Counted from the stretch's first letter, positions 1 through 5,732 are shown. The stretch is 11,769 nt of DNA from Pseudomonadota bacterium (GCA_021847385.1 JAJZTV010000040.1:1-11769), one strand, 5' to 3'. Made by a program: numbers and translations. The notes: a model not told the origin generated them from the letters alone.

Positions 1-1269
1 GGCTGCACCGCCTTCGGCAAGGTGTTCTTCGTCCGTCATTTCCGCGAGCCGGTGCCCTTGCAGACCACGGCGATGGATCAGGTCTCCACCGTGCTGTCGG
101 CCGACGACAACGTGGTGCAGGGCCTCAAGACCATCGCCGAAAAGAGCCGGCCGGCCCTGATCGGCCTGCCGACCACCGGCCTGTCGGAGACCCAGGGCAC
201 CGACATCCGCCGCCTGGTTAGGGACTTCCGCGAGCAGTATCCCGAGTTCAACGACATCCCGGTGGTGCCGGTCAACACGCCGGACTTCACCGGTTGCCTG
301 GAGAGCGGCTACGCCCTGGCGGTGAAGGCGGTGATCGAATATCTGGTGCCCGAGGGCACGCGCCTGGCCGGCAAGCGCAAGAAGCAGGTCAACGTGCTGG
401 CCGGCTCGCTGCTGACGCCGGGCGACCTGGAACACATCAAAGAACTGATCGAGGCCTTCGGCCTGCGTCCGCTGGTGTTGCCGGACATCTCGGAATCGCT
501 CGACGGTCATCTGACCGAGCTGGAGTTCAGTCCGCTCACGGTCGGCGGCACCCCGGTATCGGAGATCCCGACCTTGGGCGAATCGGCCGCCACCCTGGTG
601 ATCGGCCCGTCGCTCTATCCGGCGGCCGACCTGCTCAAGGAGCGCACCCTGGTGCCGGACTACCGCTTCGACAGCCTGATGGGCCTGGCGGCGGTGGATG
701 CCTTCGTCGCCGCGCTGGCCGAGATCTCCGGCAAGCCGGTGCCGGAGCGGATCGAGCGCCAACGCAACCAGTTGCAGGACGCGATGGTGGACACTCATTT
801 CATGCTCGGCTTCGCCCGCGTCGCTATCGCCGCCGACCCCGACCTGCTCTATGGCCTAGCCGAACTGGTGGCCGGCATGGGCTGCGAGGTGGTGGCTGCC
901 GTGGCGCCGGCCAAGTCGCCCCTCCTGGAAAAACTGCCCACCGCGCAAGTGAAGCTGGGCGACCTGGAAGACCTGGAGAAGACGGTGCGCGAGGTCGGGG
1001 CCGACCTGATCGTCAGTAACTCGCATGCGGCCGACACCGCGCGGCGCCTCGGCCTGCCGCTGTTCCGCGCCGGCTTTCCGCAATACGACCTGATCGGCGG
1101 TTACCAGCGGTTGTGGGTCGGTTACAAGGGCACGCGCCAGGCCTTGTTCGACCTGGCCAATCTGATGGTCAGCCAAGGCCACGGCGAGATCGAAGCATAC
1201 CGTTCGATCTACGCGACGCGGCCGGAGGAAACCCGACATGCGCCATCTGCGCCTGGTCACGTCCACTGA
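1..1269 (+). CDS. nifN: NifN, nitrogenase iron-molybdenum cofactor biosynthesis protein (5' end outside the window)
   Basis: NifN pairs with NifE to form the cytoplasmic NifEN scaffold on which the FeMo-cofactor precursor matures before transfer to NifDK. The frame is open from base 1, so the gene starts upstream; 422 codons are present. The first residues read GCTAFGKVFFVRHFREP, which matches the conserved NifN stretch whose Cys (Cys44 in Azotobacter vinelandii NifN, from memory) binds a cluster at the NifE interface. Roughly 42 N-terminal residues are therefore missing. Other family stretches are TTGLSETQG, VPVNTPDF, DTHFMLGFARVAIAADPDLL and GFPQYDLIGGYQR near the C-terminus. The GTG at 22 would lie after the conserved Cys, so it is not the true start. 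nifX begins inside its last codons, a usual nifN-nifX arrangement. Identification is secure. Confidence 0.97.
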   Translation, partial: GCTAFGKVFFVRHFREPVPLQTTAMDQVSTVLSADDNVVQGLKTIAEKSRPALIGLPTTGLSETQGTDIRRLVRDFREQYPEFNDIPVVPVNTPDFTGCLESGYALAVKAVIEYLVPEGTRLAGKRKKQVNVLAGSLLTPGDLEHIKELIEAFGLRPLVLPDISESLDGHLTELEFSPLTVGGTPVSEIPTLGESAATLVIGPSLYPAADLLKERTLVPDYRFDSLMGLAAVDAFVAALAEISGKPVPERIERQRNQLQDAMVDTHFMLGFARVAIAADPDLLYGLAELVAGMGCEVVAAVAPAKSPLLEKLPTAQVKLGDLEDLEKTVREVGADLIVSNSHAADTARRLGLPLFRAGFPQYDLIGGYQRLWVGYKGTRQALFDLANLMVSQGHGEIEAYRSIYATRPEETRHAPSAPGHVH

Positions 1270-1705
1270 GGAGGCTGCCATGACAGTGAAGATCGCCTTC
1301 GCCACCAGCGACCGCAAGCAGGTGGATCAACACTTCGGCGCGGCCGAGGCCTTCGCCATCTTCGAGTTGTCCCCGGACGATGCGCGCCTGGTCGAGGTGG
1401 CCGAATTCAGCGACGACGATACCGCGATGGACGGCCACGAAGGCAAGTTGGCCGGCAAGATCGCGCTGCTGGACGGCTGCGCGGCGGTGTACTGCAACGC
1501 GGTCGGCGCCTCGGCGGTGAAGCAGTTGCTGGCGGCCGGCATCCAGCCGATGAAGGTGGAGGAGGGCGAACCCATCGATGCCCTGCTCTGCGGCCTGAAC
1601 CAAAGTCTCACCGGCGAGCCGCCGGCCTGGATGGCCAAGCACCTCAAGCGCGAGGGCGGCACCGACCGTTTCGCAAACATGGCCGAGGAGGGCTGGTCGG
1701 AATGA
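1238..1705 (+). CDS. nifX: NifX, FeMo-cofactor precursor carrier protein
   Basis: NifX is a small cytoplasmic protein that binds the FeMo-cofactor precursor (NifB-co/VK-cluster) and shuttles it to and from NifEN. The 155-aa product has the NifX/NafY-type fold signature: KIAFATSDRKQVDQHFG (residues 18-34) and LLDGCAAVYC (residues 78-86, Cys81 and Cys86), plus a C-terminal EEGWSE. Two in-frame ATGs have good ribosome sites: 1238 (GGAGGAA, 7-base spacing) and 1280 (GAGGAGG, 5-base spacing). I chose 1238 because NifX proteins usually carry a short segment ahead of the K-V/I-A-F-A strand, here RHLRLV. This start overlaps nifN by 32 bases. The stop overlaps the next ORF (ATGA). The alternative start would give 141 aa. 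Confidence 0.93.
   Translation: MRHLRLVTSTEEAAMTVKIAFATSDRKQVDQHFGAAEAFAIFELSPDDARLVEVAEFSDDDTAMDGHEGKLAGKIALLDGCAAVYCNAVGASAVKQLLAAGIQPMKVEEGEPIDALLCGLNQSLTGEPPAWMAKHLKREGGTDRFANMAEEGWSE
1268..1274 (+). promoter_or_regulatory. Second ribosome binding site inside the nifX 5' end
   Basis: GAGGAGG lies 5 bases before the in-frame ATG at 1280, while another strong site (GGAGGAA, 1224-1230) precedes the ATG at 1238. This second site overlaps the nifN stop codon (1267-1269). It could start a shorter NifX lacking 14 residues, or simply help reinitiation after nifN. The bases are seen directly; their use is inferred. Confidence 0.5.
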
Positions 1706-1833
1706 TCCCTATCCACGCCCGCAGCTTGCGCCGCAAGCACATGGCCCAGTCGTGCGAGGTCGGACGCTCGCCGCGAACCGCCGTCTGGGGCTGGGTCGCC
1801 CATCTCTTGCCGCGCATGAGGAGCACGCCATGA
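1702..1833 (+). CDS. Small unrecognised protein (43 aa) between nifX and rseC-like gene
   Basis: This short ORF starts MIPIHARSLRRK and is not recognised. Three things support it as a gene. It fills the whole space between nifX and the rseC-like gene and overlaps both by four bases (ATGA at 1702-1705 and at 1830-1833). A GAGGAGGG ribosome site (1685-1692) sits 9 bases ahead of its ATG. By hand count, about 38 of its 43 sense codons end in G or C, like its neighbours. The product is basic (many Arg), has one Cys and two Trp (GWV context near residue 31), and no obvious metal motif or membrane span. It could be a real small protein or a coupling leader that keeps ribosomes moving into the rseC-like gene. 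Confidence 0.5.
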   Translation: MIPIHARSLRRKHMAQSCEVGRSPRTAVWGWVAHLLPRMRSTP

Positions 1834-2267
1834 TCGAGACCCGCGTCCGCATCGTCACCATGGACTACGGCATCGCCTGGGTCGAGCCGAGCGAGCAATC
1901 CGGTTGCGGCGCCTGTCAGGCCAAGAGCGCCTGCGGCGTGTCCGGCCTGGGCAAATACTTCTCGCGCCGGCAGCAGCCGGTGCCGGTGTTCTGCAAGACG
2001 CCGGCCAAGGCCGGCGACGAATTGCTGGTCGCGGTCGACGAATCCGAGTTGCTCAAGGCCGGCCTGTTGGCCTACCTGCTACCCACCTTGCTGGCCATCG
2101 CCGGTGCCGGCATCGCCGCCGCAAAAGGTTATGGCGATGCCGGCGCAGTGGCCGGCATGGCGCTGGGCATTGCCTTGGGGCTGTTTGCCGCCCGTTTTCT
2201 CGGTCGCGCGTCGTATTTGAAGGCGCGGCCGGTATCCCATCCCATCCATCAAGGAGAAACCGCATGA
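1830..2267 (+). CDS. rseC: RseC/MucC-family inner-membrane protein
   Basis: RseC-family proteins accompany RsxABCDGE/Rnf electron-transport complexes (SoxR-reducing system) and sigma-E regulators. The 145-aa product has the family layout: an N-terminal domain with a Cys cluster (C26-G-A-C29 and C35, plus C55) and then two predicted membrane helices at about residues 77-98 and 104-124, with a short polar tail. The ATG at 1830 is preceded by GAGGAG (1818-1823, 6-base spacing) and overlaps the preceding small ORF. The frame is open further upstream, but no supported start exists there. Its placement inside a nifX-DUF269 operon suggests it serves an Rnf complex that supplies low-potential electrons to nitrogenase. 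The family call is good; the nif role is inferred. Confidence 0.82.
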   Translation: MIETRVRIVTMDYGIAWVEPSEQSGCGACQAKSACGVSGLGKYFSRRQQPVPVFCKTPAKAGDELLVAVDESELLKAGLLAYLLPTLLAIAGAGIAAAKGYGDAGAVAGMALGIALGLFAARFLGRASYLKARPVSHPIHQGETA

Positions 2268-2728
2268 CCGCGACTACCGCCGAACTCGATCCGATTCTGG
2301 AAACCGATTACATCAAAGAGATGGTCAAGCAGATGCGCGCCATCGACAGCTATGGCACCTACGACGGCTGGTCGGTCGAGCGCATCCTCGCGCCCTACAT
2401 CAAGACCAAGGAACAGCGCCGGGAGATTCCGGTGATCGGCGATCCGGACGACGAGACCCTGGCCCGGGTGAAGGCCTTCTACAACGCCATCGCCAGCCTG
2501 ATCGAGAAGGAATGCAAGCTGATGGCGGTGCCGATGATCAACATCACCCACGAGGGTTTCGGCCGCGCGCTGATCACCGTGGGCAAGCTGGTGGTGCTCG
2601 ACCGCACCCTGCGCGACGTGCATCGCTTCAGTTTCGACAGCTTGTCCAAGATGAAGGACGAGGCCGACAAGTTGCTGTCGGTCTCCTTGGAGATCATCGG
2701 CGAGCACCCGCAAGTGGCGGGCTTGTAA
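2264..2728 (+). CDS. NifX-associated nitrogen fixation protein (DUF269)
   Basis: This 154-aa cytoplasmic protein belongs to the DUF269 family, almost always encoded just after nifX in Mo-nitrogenase clusters. Its biochemical role is not established; a part in cofactor assembly or trafficking is assumed from context. The body contains the family-like stretches DYIKEMVKQMRAIDSYG and DGWSVERILAPYI, and a C-terminal helical part with EGFGRALITVGKLVVLDR followed by HRFSFDSLSKMKDEADKLL. The length is normal for the family. The ATG at 2264 follows AAGGAGAAA (AGGAG, 7-base spacing) and overlaps the rseC-like stop by four bases. The next gene follows after 10 bases. Confidence 0.92.
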   Translation: MTATTAELDPILETDYIKEMVKQMRAIDSYGTYDGWSVERILAPYIKTKEQRREIPVIGDPDDETLARVKAFYNAIASLIEKECKLMAVPMINITHEGFGRALITVGKLVVLDRTLRDVHRFSFDSLSKMKDEADKLLSVSLEIIGEHPQVAGL

Positions 2729-2738
2729 GGAGCGGGAC

Positions 2739-2954
2739 ATGACGGAAGAGGAACTGAAGGACCTCGACAAGGAGGTCAAAAAACTTAAGCGGGTGGCCAG
2801 CGAGTGGGCCTCGCAGTTGCACGACCTGGTCGAAGACCGCCTGCCGGCCGGTTATCACGAGATTCCGGGTATCGCCCAGTCGACCTACGACGCGTGCAAG
2901 GCCTGGGCCGACGCCAGTGCCAAACTCAACGCCGTGCAGAACGGGGGTGCGTGA
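2739..2954 (+). CDS. DUF683 / CCE_0567-family small nif protein
   Basis: This 71-aa, mostly helical protein belongs to the small DUF683 (CCE_0567-like) family found between the DUF269 gene and fdxB in many nif clusters. The N-terminal half is a charged helix (EEELKDLDKEVKKLKRVASEW). A turn around PAGYHEIP (residues 36-43) leads to a second helix, giving the helical-hairpin pattern known for the family. It has one Cys (residue 53) and no classic iron-sulfur motif. AGGAG (2728-2732) lies 6 bases before the ATG. Its stop overlaps the fdxB start (TGATG), so the two are probably translationally coupled. The function is unknown; the nif association is well established for the family. Confidence 0.9.
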   Translation: MTEEELKDLDKEVKKLKRVASEWASQLHDLVEDRLPAGYHEIPGIAQSTYDACKAWADASAKLNAVQNGGA

Positions 2955-3244
2955 TGGATGCCTATACCGCATTGACCCGCGGCGGCGCCAGTTGGACGCC
3001 GACCTTCGTGGTCGAGATCAACCAGAAGACCTGCATCGGCTGCGGCCGCTGCTACAAGGTCTGTCCGCGTGACGTGTTCGAACTGGTCGACCGCGAGGAA
3101 GACGAGTTGGATGAAGACCTCGACGAAGACCAGATGAGCGTGATGTCGCTGAAGAACGCGCTGGACTGTATCGGCTGCGGTTCCTGCGGCCGGGTCTGTC
3201 CCAAGCAGTGCCACAGTCACCAGGCCATGCCGGTGGCGGTTTGA
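2954..3244 (+). CDS. fdxB: FdxB, nif-specific ferredoxin III (2x[4Fe-4S])
   Basis: This is a small cytoplasmic ferredoxin of the nif-specific type III family, thought to donate electrons to nitrogenase or cofactor assembly. The 96-aa product opens with a conserved lead (TRGGASWTP) and has two cysteine motifs: C27-IG-C30-GR-C33-YKV-C37-P and C72-IG-C75-GS-C78-GRV-C82-P, with an extra Cys86. Between them lies a strongly acidic stretch (residues 46-59), typical of the long inter-cluster insert of this family. The ATG overlaps the DUF683 stop, and only a weak G-rich ribosome site is seen, consistent with coupled translation. It ends the first operon block; an inverted-repeat pair follows it directly. 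Confidence 0.95.
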   Translation: MDAYTALTRGGASWTPTFVVEINQKTCIGCGRCYKVCPRDVFELVDREEDELDEDLDEDQMSVMSLKNALDCIGCGSCGRVCPKQCHSHQAMPVAV

Positions 3245-3251
3245 CGATTTT

Positions 3252-3370
3252 CCCTCTCCGGTCGGGAGAGGGTGGCGAAGCCGGGTGAGGGAGGCCATCG
3301 GTGCGGGTTTATGGCGCATCGATGGCCATCGGCCTCCCTCACCCCTGCCCCTCTCCCGGTGGGCGAGGGG
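3252..3370 (+). repeat. Inverted pair of palindromic repeat units (REP-doublet-like)
   Basis: Two related palindromic units face each other in the gap after fdxB. The left unit has a hairpin with 8-bp arms, CCCTCTCC (3252-3259) and GGAGAGGG (3265-3272). The right unit has CCCCTCTCCC (3348-3357) against GGGCGAGGGG (3361-3370) with one mismatch. Between them, GGGTGAGGGAGGCC (3283-3296) is perfectly complementary to GGCCTCCCTCACCC (3331-3344), so the whole can fold into a branched structure around a ~34-base centre. CCCTCTCCC/GGGTGAGGG-type units are a common dispersed intergenic element in proteobacteria (established knowledge, recalled). The structure may weaken transcription or stabilise upstream mRNA ends. 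No transposase or target duplication is seen. Confidence 0.75.
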
Positions 3371-3392
3371 TTCGAAACCGAGAGGAAATGAA

Positions 3393-3716
3393 ATGCCCAG
3401 ACCAGAAAAACACGTCTTTGTCTGTTCCCAGGCCCGGCCGCCGGGTCACCCGCGCGGCTCCTGCGCCGACCGCGGTTGCCGCGAGGTGCTGGACGAGTTC
3501 TATTTCCAGTTCCAGCAGCGCCAATGCTTCGACAAGGTCGCCATCACCGCGGCCGGCTGTCTCGGCCCTTGCGGGCATGGCCCCAATGTCCTGGTCTATC
3601 CGGAAGGGGTGTTCTACGGCAACGTAAGCAAGGACGACGTGAGCGCGATCTTCGACGAGCACTTGCTCGGCGGCCAGCCGGTCGAACGGCTCAAGGTGCC
3701 GGCGGATATCTGGTGA
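3393..3716 (+). CDS. Thioredoxin-like [2Fe-2S] ferredoxin (Shethna protein I type)
   Basis: The 107-aa product is a thioredoxin-fold [2Fe-2S] ferredoxin like Azotobacter vinelandii FeS protein I and the Clostridium pasteurianum [2Fe-2S] ferredoxin. The expected ligands are visible: Cys11 in FVCSQARPPGHPRGSC, Cys24, and Cys56 and Cys60 in GCLGPC. Cys29 and Cys45 are extra. The C-terminal end LGGQPVERLKVPADIW is family-like. The start ATG at 3393 follows GAGGAAA (3382-3388); the nearby ATG at 3388 is out of frame. Proteins of this type are found in nif loci, but their exact electron partner is not settled. Its stop overlaps a GTG start (GTGA), linking it to the next gene. Confidence 0.92.
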   Translation: MPRPEKHVFVCSQARPPGHPRGSCADRGCREVLDEFYFQFQQRQCFDKVAITAAGCLGPCGHGPNVLVYPEGVFYGNVSKDDVSAIFDEHLLGGQPVERLKVPADIW

Positions 3717-4081
3717 CCTGCGTGGCCAGCCTATTGCCCCCCGATGCCGAAGCGGCCGCCCAGCGCCTGGTGGAAACCTTGCGCGGCGAGGCGACCCGTT
3801 ACGTGGCGGCGGACCGGTTGCCGGACATCCGGCTGGAGTCCGCCGCGATCACCGCGGTGATCGACCCGGCCAACGGCCAGCCCGGCTATGAAGGGGTATG
3901 GCGCAACCATCTGGGCGAGCGGGTCGGCAAGCTGATCTTCAACAGCGACGGCAGCTATTACGCCGAGTTCGACCTGTGCGTGCGCCACCCGAGCAAGCCG
4001 GGTCTGTTCGTCGAGGCGGTCACCGCCTGGGGCCGGGGTGGCACGCTCAAGGCCGAAGCCAGGTTGTTGCCGATGGTATGA
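3713..4081 (+). CDS. Unrecognised conserved-looking protein, 122 aa, coupled to the [2Fe-2S] ferredoxin
   Basis: I do not recognise this family. The GTG start overlaps the ferredoxin stop by four bases and the stop overlaps the next ATG by four bases, so it sits in a coupled three-gene block. No ATG is available near the start, and a second GTG lies three codons downstream. The N-terminal third looks helical (DAEAAAQRLVETLRGEATRYVAADRL). The rest looks like a beta-rich domain with aromatic and glycine-rich turns: GYEGVWRNHLGERVGKLIF, SDGSYYAEFDLCVRHP and VEAVTAWGRGG. Two Cys are present (one near the N-terminus, one in DLCVRHP), too few for a cluster on their own. No signal peptide or membrane helix is seen. 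The product is likely cytoplasmic, and a role with the ferredoxin is inferred only from gene order. Confidence 0.8.
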   Translation: MTCVASLLPPDAEAAAQRLVETLRGEATRYVAADRLPDIRLESAAITAVIDPANGQPGYEGVWRNHLGERVGKLIFNSDGSYYAEFDLCVRHPSKPGLFVEAVTAWGRGGTLKAEARLLPMV

Positions 4082-4500
4082 ACGCGCTGCCCGGTGACCT
4101 TCGGCTCTTGCTGGTGCACAAGCAGAAGACCAGCGCCCGCGTGCGTTTCCTGCGCTTTGCCCACGGCGTGACTGCGTTCGATCCGCTGCCGGCCCTGTCC
4201 GACATCAACGACGACGAGGCGCCGCAGGTCGTGCACCACCCGAACGTCTATCTGCGCGCGGCCGAACAACGCTTAGGGTTGCCTGCCGGCAGCCTGGAAC
4301 ATGAGGCCGAGTTCGAGGCCCTGGTGCATACGCCGTCCGGGCCGATTGCGGTGTATCTGACTCACATCAACACCATCGACCCGCCCTTTGCCGAGGCCGA
4401 GGCGCTAGGCGGCCGGTTCATCGCCATCACCGAGGCCATCGGCGGCATGCCGGTGGAGATGGAACTGCTGCGCCGGGCCTATGGCGTGTTGTTGGGCTGA
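4078..4500 (+). CDS. Unrecognised protein, 140 aa, end of ferredoxin block
   Basis: No family is recognised. The ATG at 4078 overlaps the previous stop (ATGA) and no strong ribosome site is visible, so translation probably depends on coupling. The sequence begins with a strand-rich part (LRLLLVHKQKTSARVRFLRFAHG) and has a middle with HHPNVYLRAAEQRLGLP. It ends with a well-structured region: IAVYLTHINTIDPPFAEAEA, LGGRFIAITEAIGGMPVEME and LLRRAYGVLLG. There is no Cys in the product, so it is not a metal-cluster protein by cysteine ligation, and no export signal. Its position after two ferredoxin-linked genes suggests a nif accessory role, which is inference. It is followed by a 162-base gap. 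Confidence 0.8.
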   Translation: MNALPGDLRLLLVHKQKTSARVRFLRFAHGVTAFDPLPALSDINDDEAPQVVHHPNVYLRAAEQRLGLPAGSLEHEAEFEALVHTPSGPIAVYLTHINTIDPPFAEAEALGGRFIAITEAIGGMPVEMELLRRAYGVLLG

Positions 4501-4596
4501 AGGGCTGTGTTTACCGCGATGGGGGCAAAGGACATGAAGGACGCAAGACCTGGTGCCAAGTTGGGGACTCGCTCTGTCTGTGAAAAGGGCGGCGAT

Positions 4597-4622
4597 GCAA
4601 GCAAGGAATTTCTTTGCCTTGC
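4597..4622. repeat. 26-base imperfect palindrome upstream of apbE
   Basis: GCAAG (4597-4601) pairs with CTTGC (4618-4622), and CAAGG (4602-4606) pairs with CTTTG (4612-4616, one G-T pair). C4617 is bulged and a five-base AATTT loop closes the hairpin. A run of five T occurs only at 4631-4635, eight bases past the stem, so this is a poor match to a rho-independent terminator. It could be a repeat remnant, an attenuator or a protein binding site. Confidence 0.55.
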
Positions 4623-4651
4623 TTCGCGCCTTTTTCAGTTTGAATTTTTTT

Positions 4652-4657
4652 GGAGGT
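4652..4657 (+). promoter_or_regulatory. Strong ribosome binding site for apbE
   Basis: GGAGGT, followed by GA, sits 5 bases before the ATG at 4663 and matches the 16S anti-Shine-Dalgarno very closely. It fixes the apbE start, which also places the twin-arginine motif at residues 5-6. Confidence 0.8.
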
Positions 4658-4662
4658 GAACC

Positions 4663-5715
4663 ATGTCGCTTAATCGTCGCGATTTTCTGAAACTGGGCCT
4701 GGGCGCCTGCCTGCTGCCCGGCCTGGGTTGGAGTCTCGGCCGCGCCGCGACCCTGACCAGCGAGGAGATGTATGTCTTCGGCACCCTGGTCGATGTCGGC
4801 GTCGAGCATGCCGACCAGACGCTGGCGCGCAGCGCCATCGCCGGCGTGGCCCGCGATTTCCAATGGCAGAACCAGGCTTGGCATGCCTGGAAGCCGGGCG
4901 GCCTGTGCGATCTGAACGCGGCCTTCGCGGCGGGTGGCAGCCATGAGGTCGAACCGTCGCTGCTGCCCTTGCTGACCGAGGCGACCGAGCTCGCGCGCCT
5001 GAGCGGCGGCCTGTTCAACCCGGCCATCGGCGGCCTGGTCGGGCTGTGGGGTTTCCATAACGACGAGATGCCGAGCGGCGCCCTGCCGCGCGCGGAACGC
5101 ATCGCCGCCTTAGTCGCGGCGGCGCCCAGCATGGACGACCTGGTCGTCGACGGCAACCGCGTGGCCAGCCGCAACCCGGCCGTGCAACTGGACTTCGGCG
5201 GCTATGCCAAGGGCGTCGCGCTCGACCGCGCCTTGGACCGATTGGCGGCGCAGGGTTTGGGCAACGCCATCGTCAACCTCGGCGGCAACCTGGCCGTGTC
5301 CGGCGACAAGGCCGGCAAGCCATGGCGCATCGGCGTGCGTCACCCGCAGGGCCAGGGCGTGTTGGCGGCGCTGGAGGTGAGCGGCCGCAGCGCGGTGGTC
5401 ACCTCCGGCAGCTACGAGCGCTACCGCGAATTCGGCGGCCGGCACTATCCGCACATCATCGATCCGCGCACCGGCCAGCCGGCGCAGCATGTCGCCTCGG
5501 TCACGGTGATCCATCGCGATGCTGCGCTGGCCGACGTGGCCGCCACCGCCCTGGTCGTGGCCGGGCCCGAGGCCTGGGTCGACACGGCGCGGGGTATGGG
5601 CGTGCGCCAGGTCATGCTGGTCGACGGCGCGGGCCGGGTGCAGATGACCCCCGAGATGGCGGACCGGGTTTCGTTCGTCAGCAAACCGGCTGCGATTGCG
5701 ACGGTCGCCGTCTAA
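4663..5715 (+). CDS. apbE: ApbE-family FAD:protein FMN transferase, Tat-exported
   Basis: ApbE attaches FMN covalently to a Thr in target flavoproteins such as RnfG/RnfD, NqrB/C or NosR, outside the cytoplasmic membrane. The 350-aa product starts with a twin-arginine signal (R5-R6-D-F-L-K, then a hydrophobic stretch to about residue 28, cleavage near GRA). Family motifs follow: LDFGGYAKG (176-184), NLGGN (205-209), TSGSYERY (247-254), HIIDPRTG (264-271), and D291 and T295 in ADVAATA, which match the metal-binding Asp/Thr pair. Cys16 in LGAC looks like a lipobox but falls too early in the hydrophobic segment, so a lipoprotein is less likely. Located in the nif cluster, its likely target is an Rnf complex. 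nifZ follows after 17 bases. Confidence 0.93.
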   Translation: MSLNRRDFLKLGLGACLLPGLGWSLGRAATLTSEEMYVFGTLVDVGVEHADQTLARSAIAGVARDFQWQNQAWHAWKPGGLCDLNAAFAAGGSHEVEPSLLPLLTEATELARLSGGLFNPAIGGLVGLWGFHNDEMPSGALPRAERIAALVAAAPSMDDLVVDGNRVASRNPAVQLDFGGYAKGVALDRALDRLAAQGLGNAIVNLGGNLAVSGDKAGKPWRIGVRHPQGQGVLAALEVSGRSAVVTSGSYERYREFGGRHYPHIIDPRTGQPAQHVASVTVIHRDAALADVAATALVVAGPEAWVDTARGMGVRQVMLVDGAGRVQMTPEMADRVSFVSKPAAIATVAV

Positions 5716-5732
5716 CGAGTTGGGAGTCTGCG

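Larger units (their letters stand above)
4501..4662. other. Intergenic region with direct repeats and AT-rich 3' part
   Basis: The gap before apbE carries two 9-base near-repeats, AAAGGACAT (4527-4535) and GAAGGACGC (4536-4544). These are followed by a palindrome (listed separately) and a T-rich stretch up to the apbE ribosome site. Base composition drops clearly toward A+T after about 4600. A TTGAAT at 4640-4645 could serve as a -10 box, but the TTGCTT (4619-4624) and TTGCCT (4614-4619) candidates give spacings of 15 and 20, both poor. No confident sigma-54 site was found on the + strand here. The region may nevertheless hold the start of the second transcript. Confidence 0.5.

Noticed and set aside
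1169..1642. Minus-strand open frame of 157 codons over nifN/nifX
   Set aside because: It is antisense to the conserved nifX and nifN codons; the composition is typical of a shadow frame and no ribosome site or motif supports it.
4542..4558. Minus-strand sequence resembling a -24/-12 (sigma-54) promoter, TGGCACC...TTGC
   Set aside because: The GG and GC are 11 bases apart instead of 10, and the site would drive transcription back into the 140-aa gene on the opposite strand.
4675..4710. Lipobox (LGAC) in the ApbE signal region
   Set aside because: Cys16 comes only about ten residues after the twin arginines, too early in the hydrophobic core; a normal Tat signal ending near GRA (residue 28) fits better.
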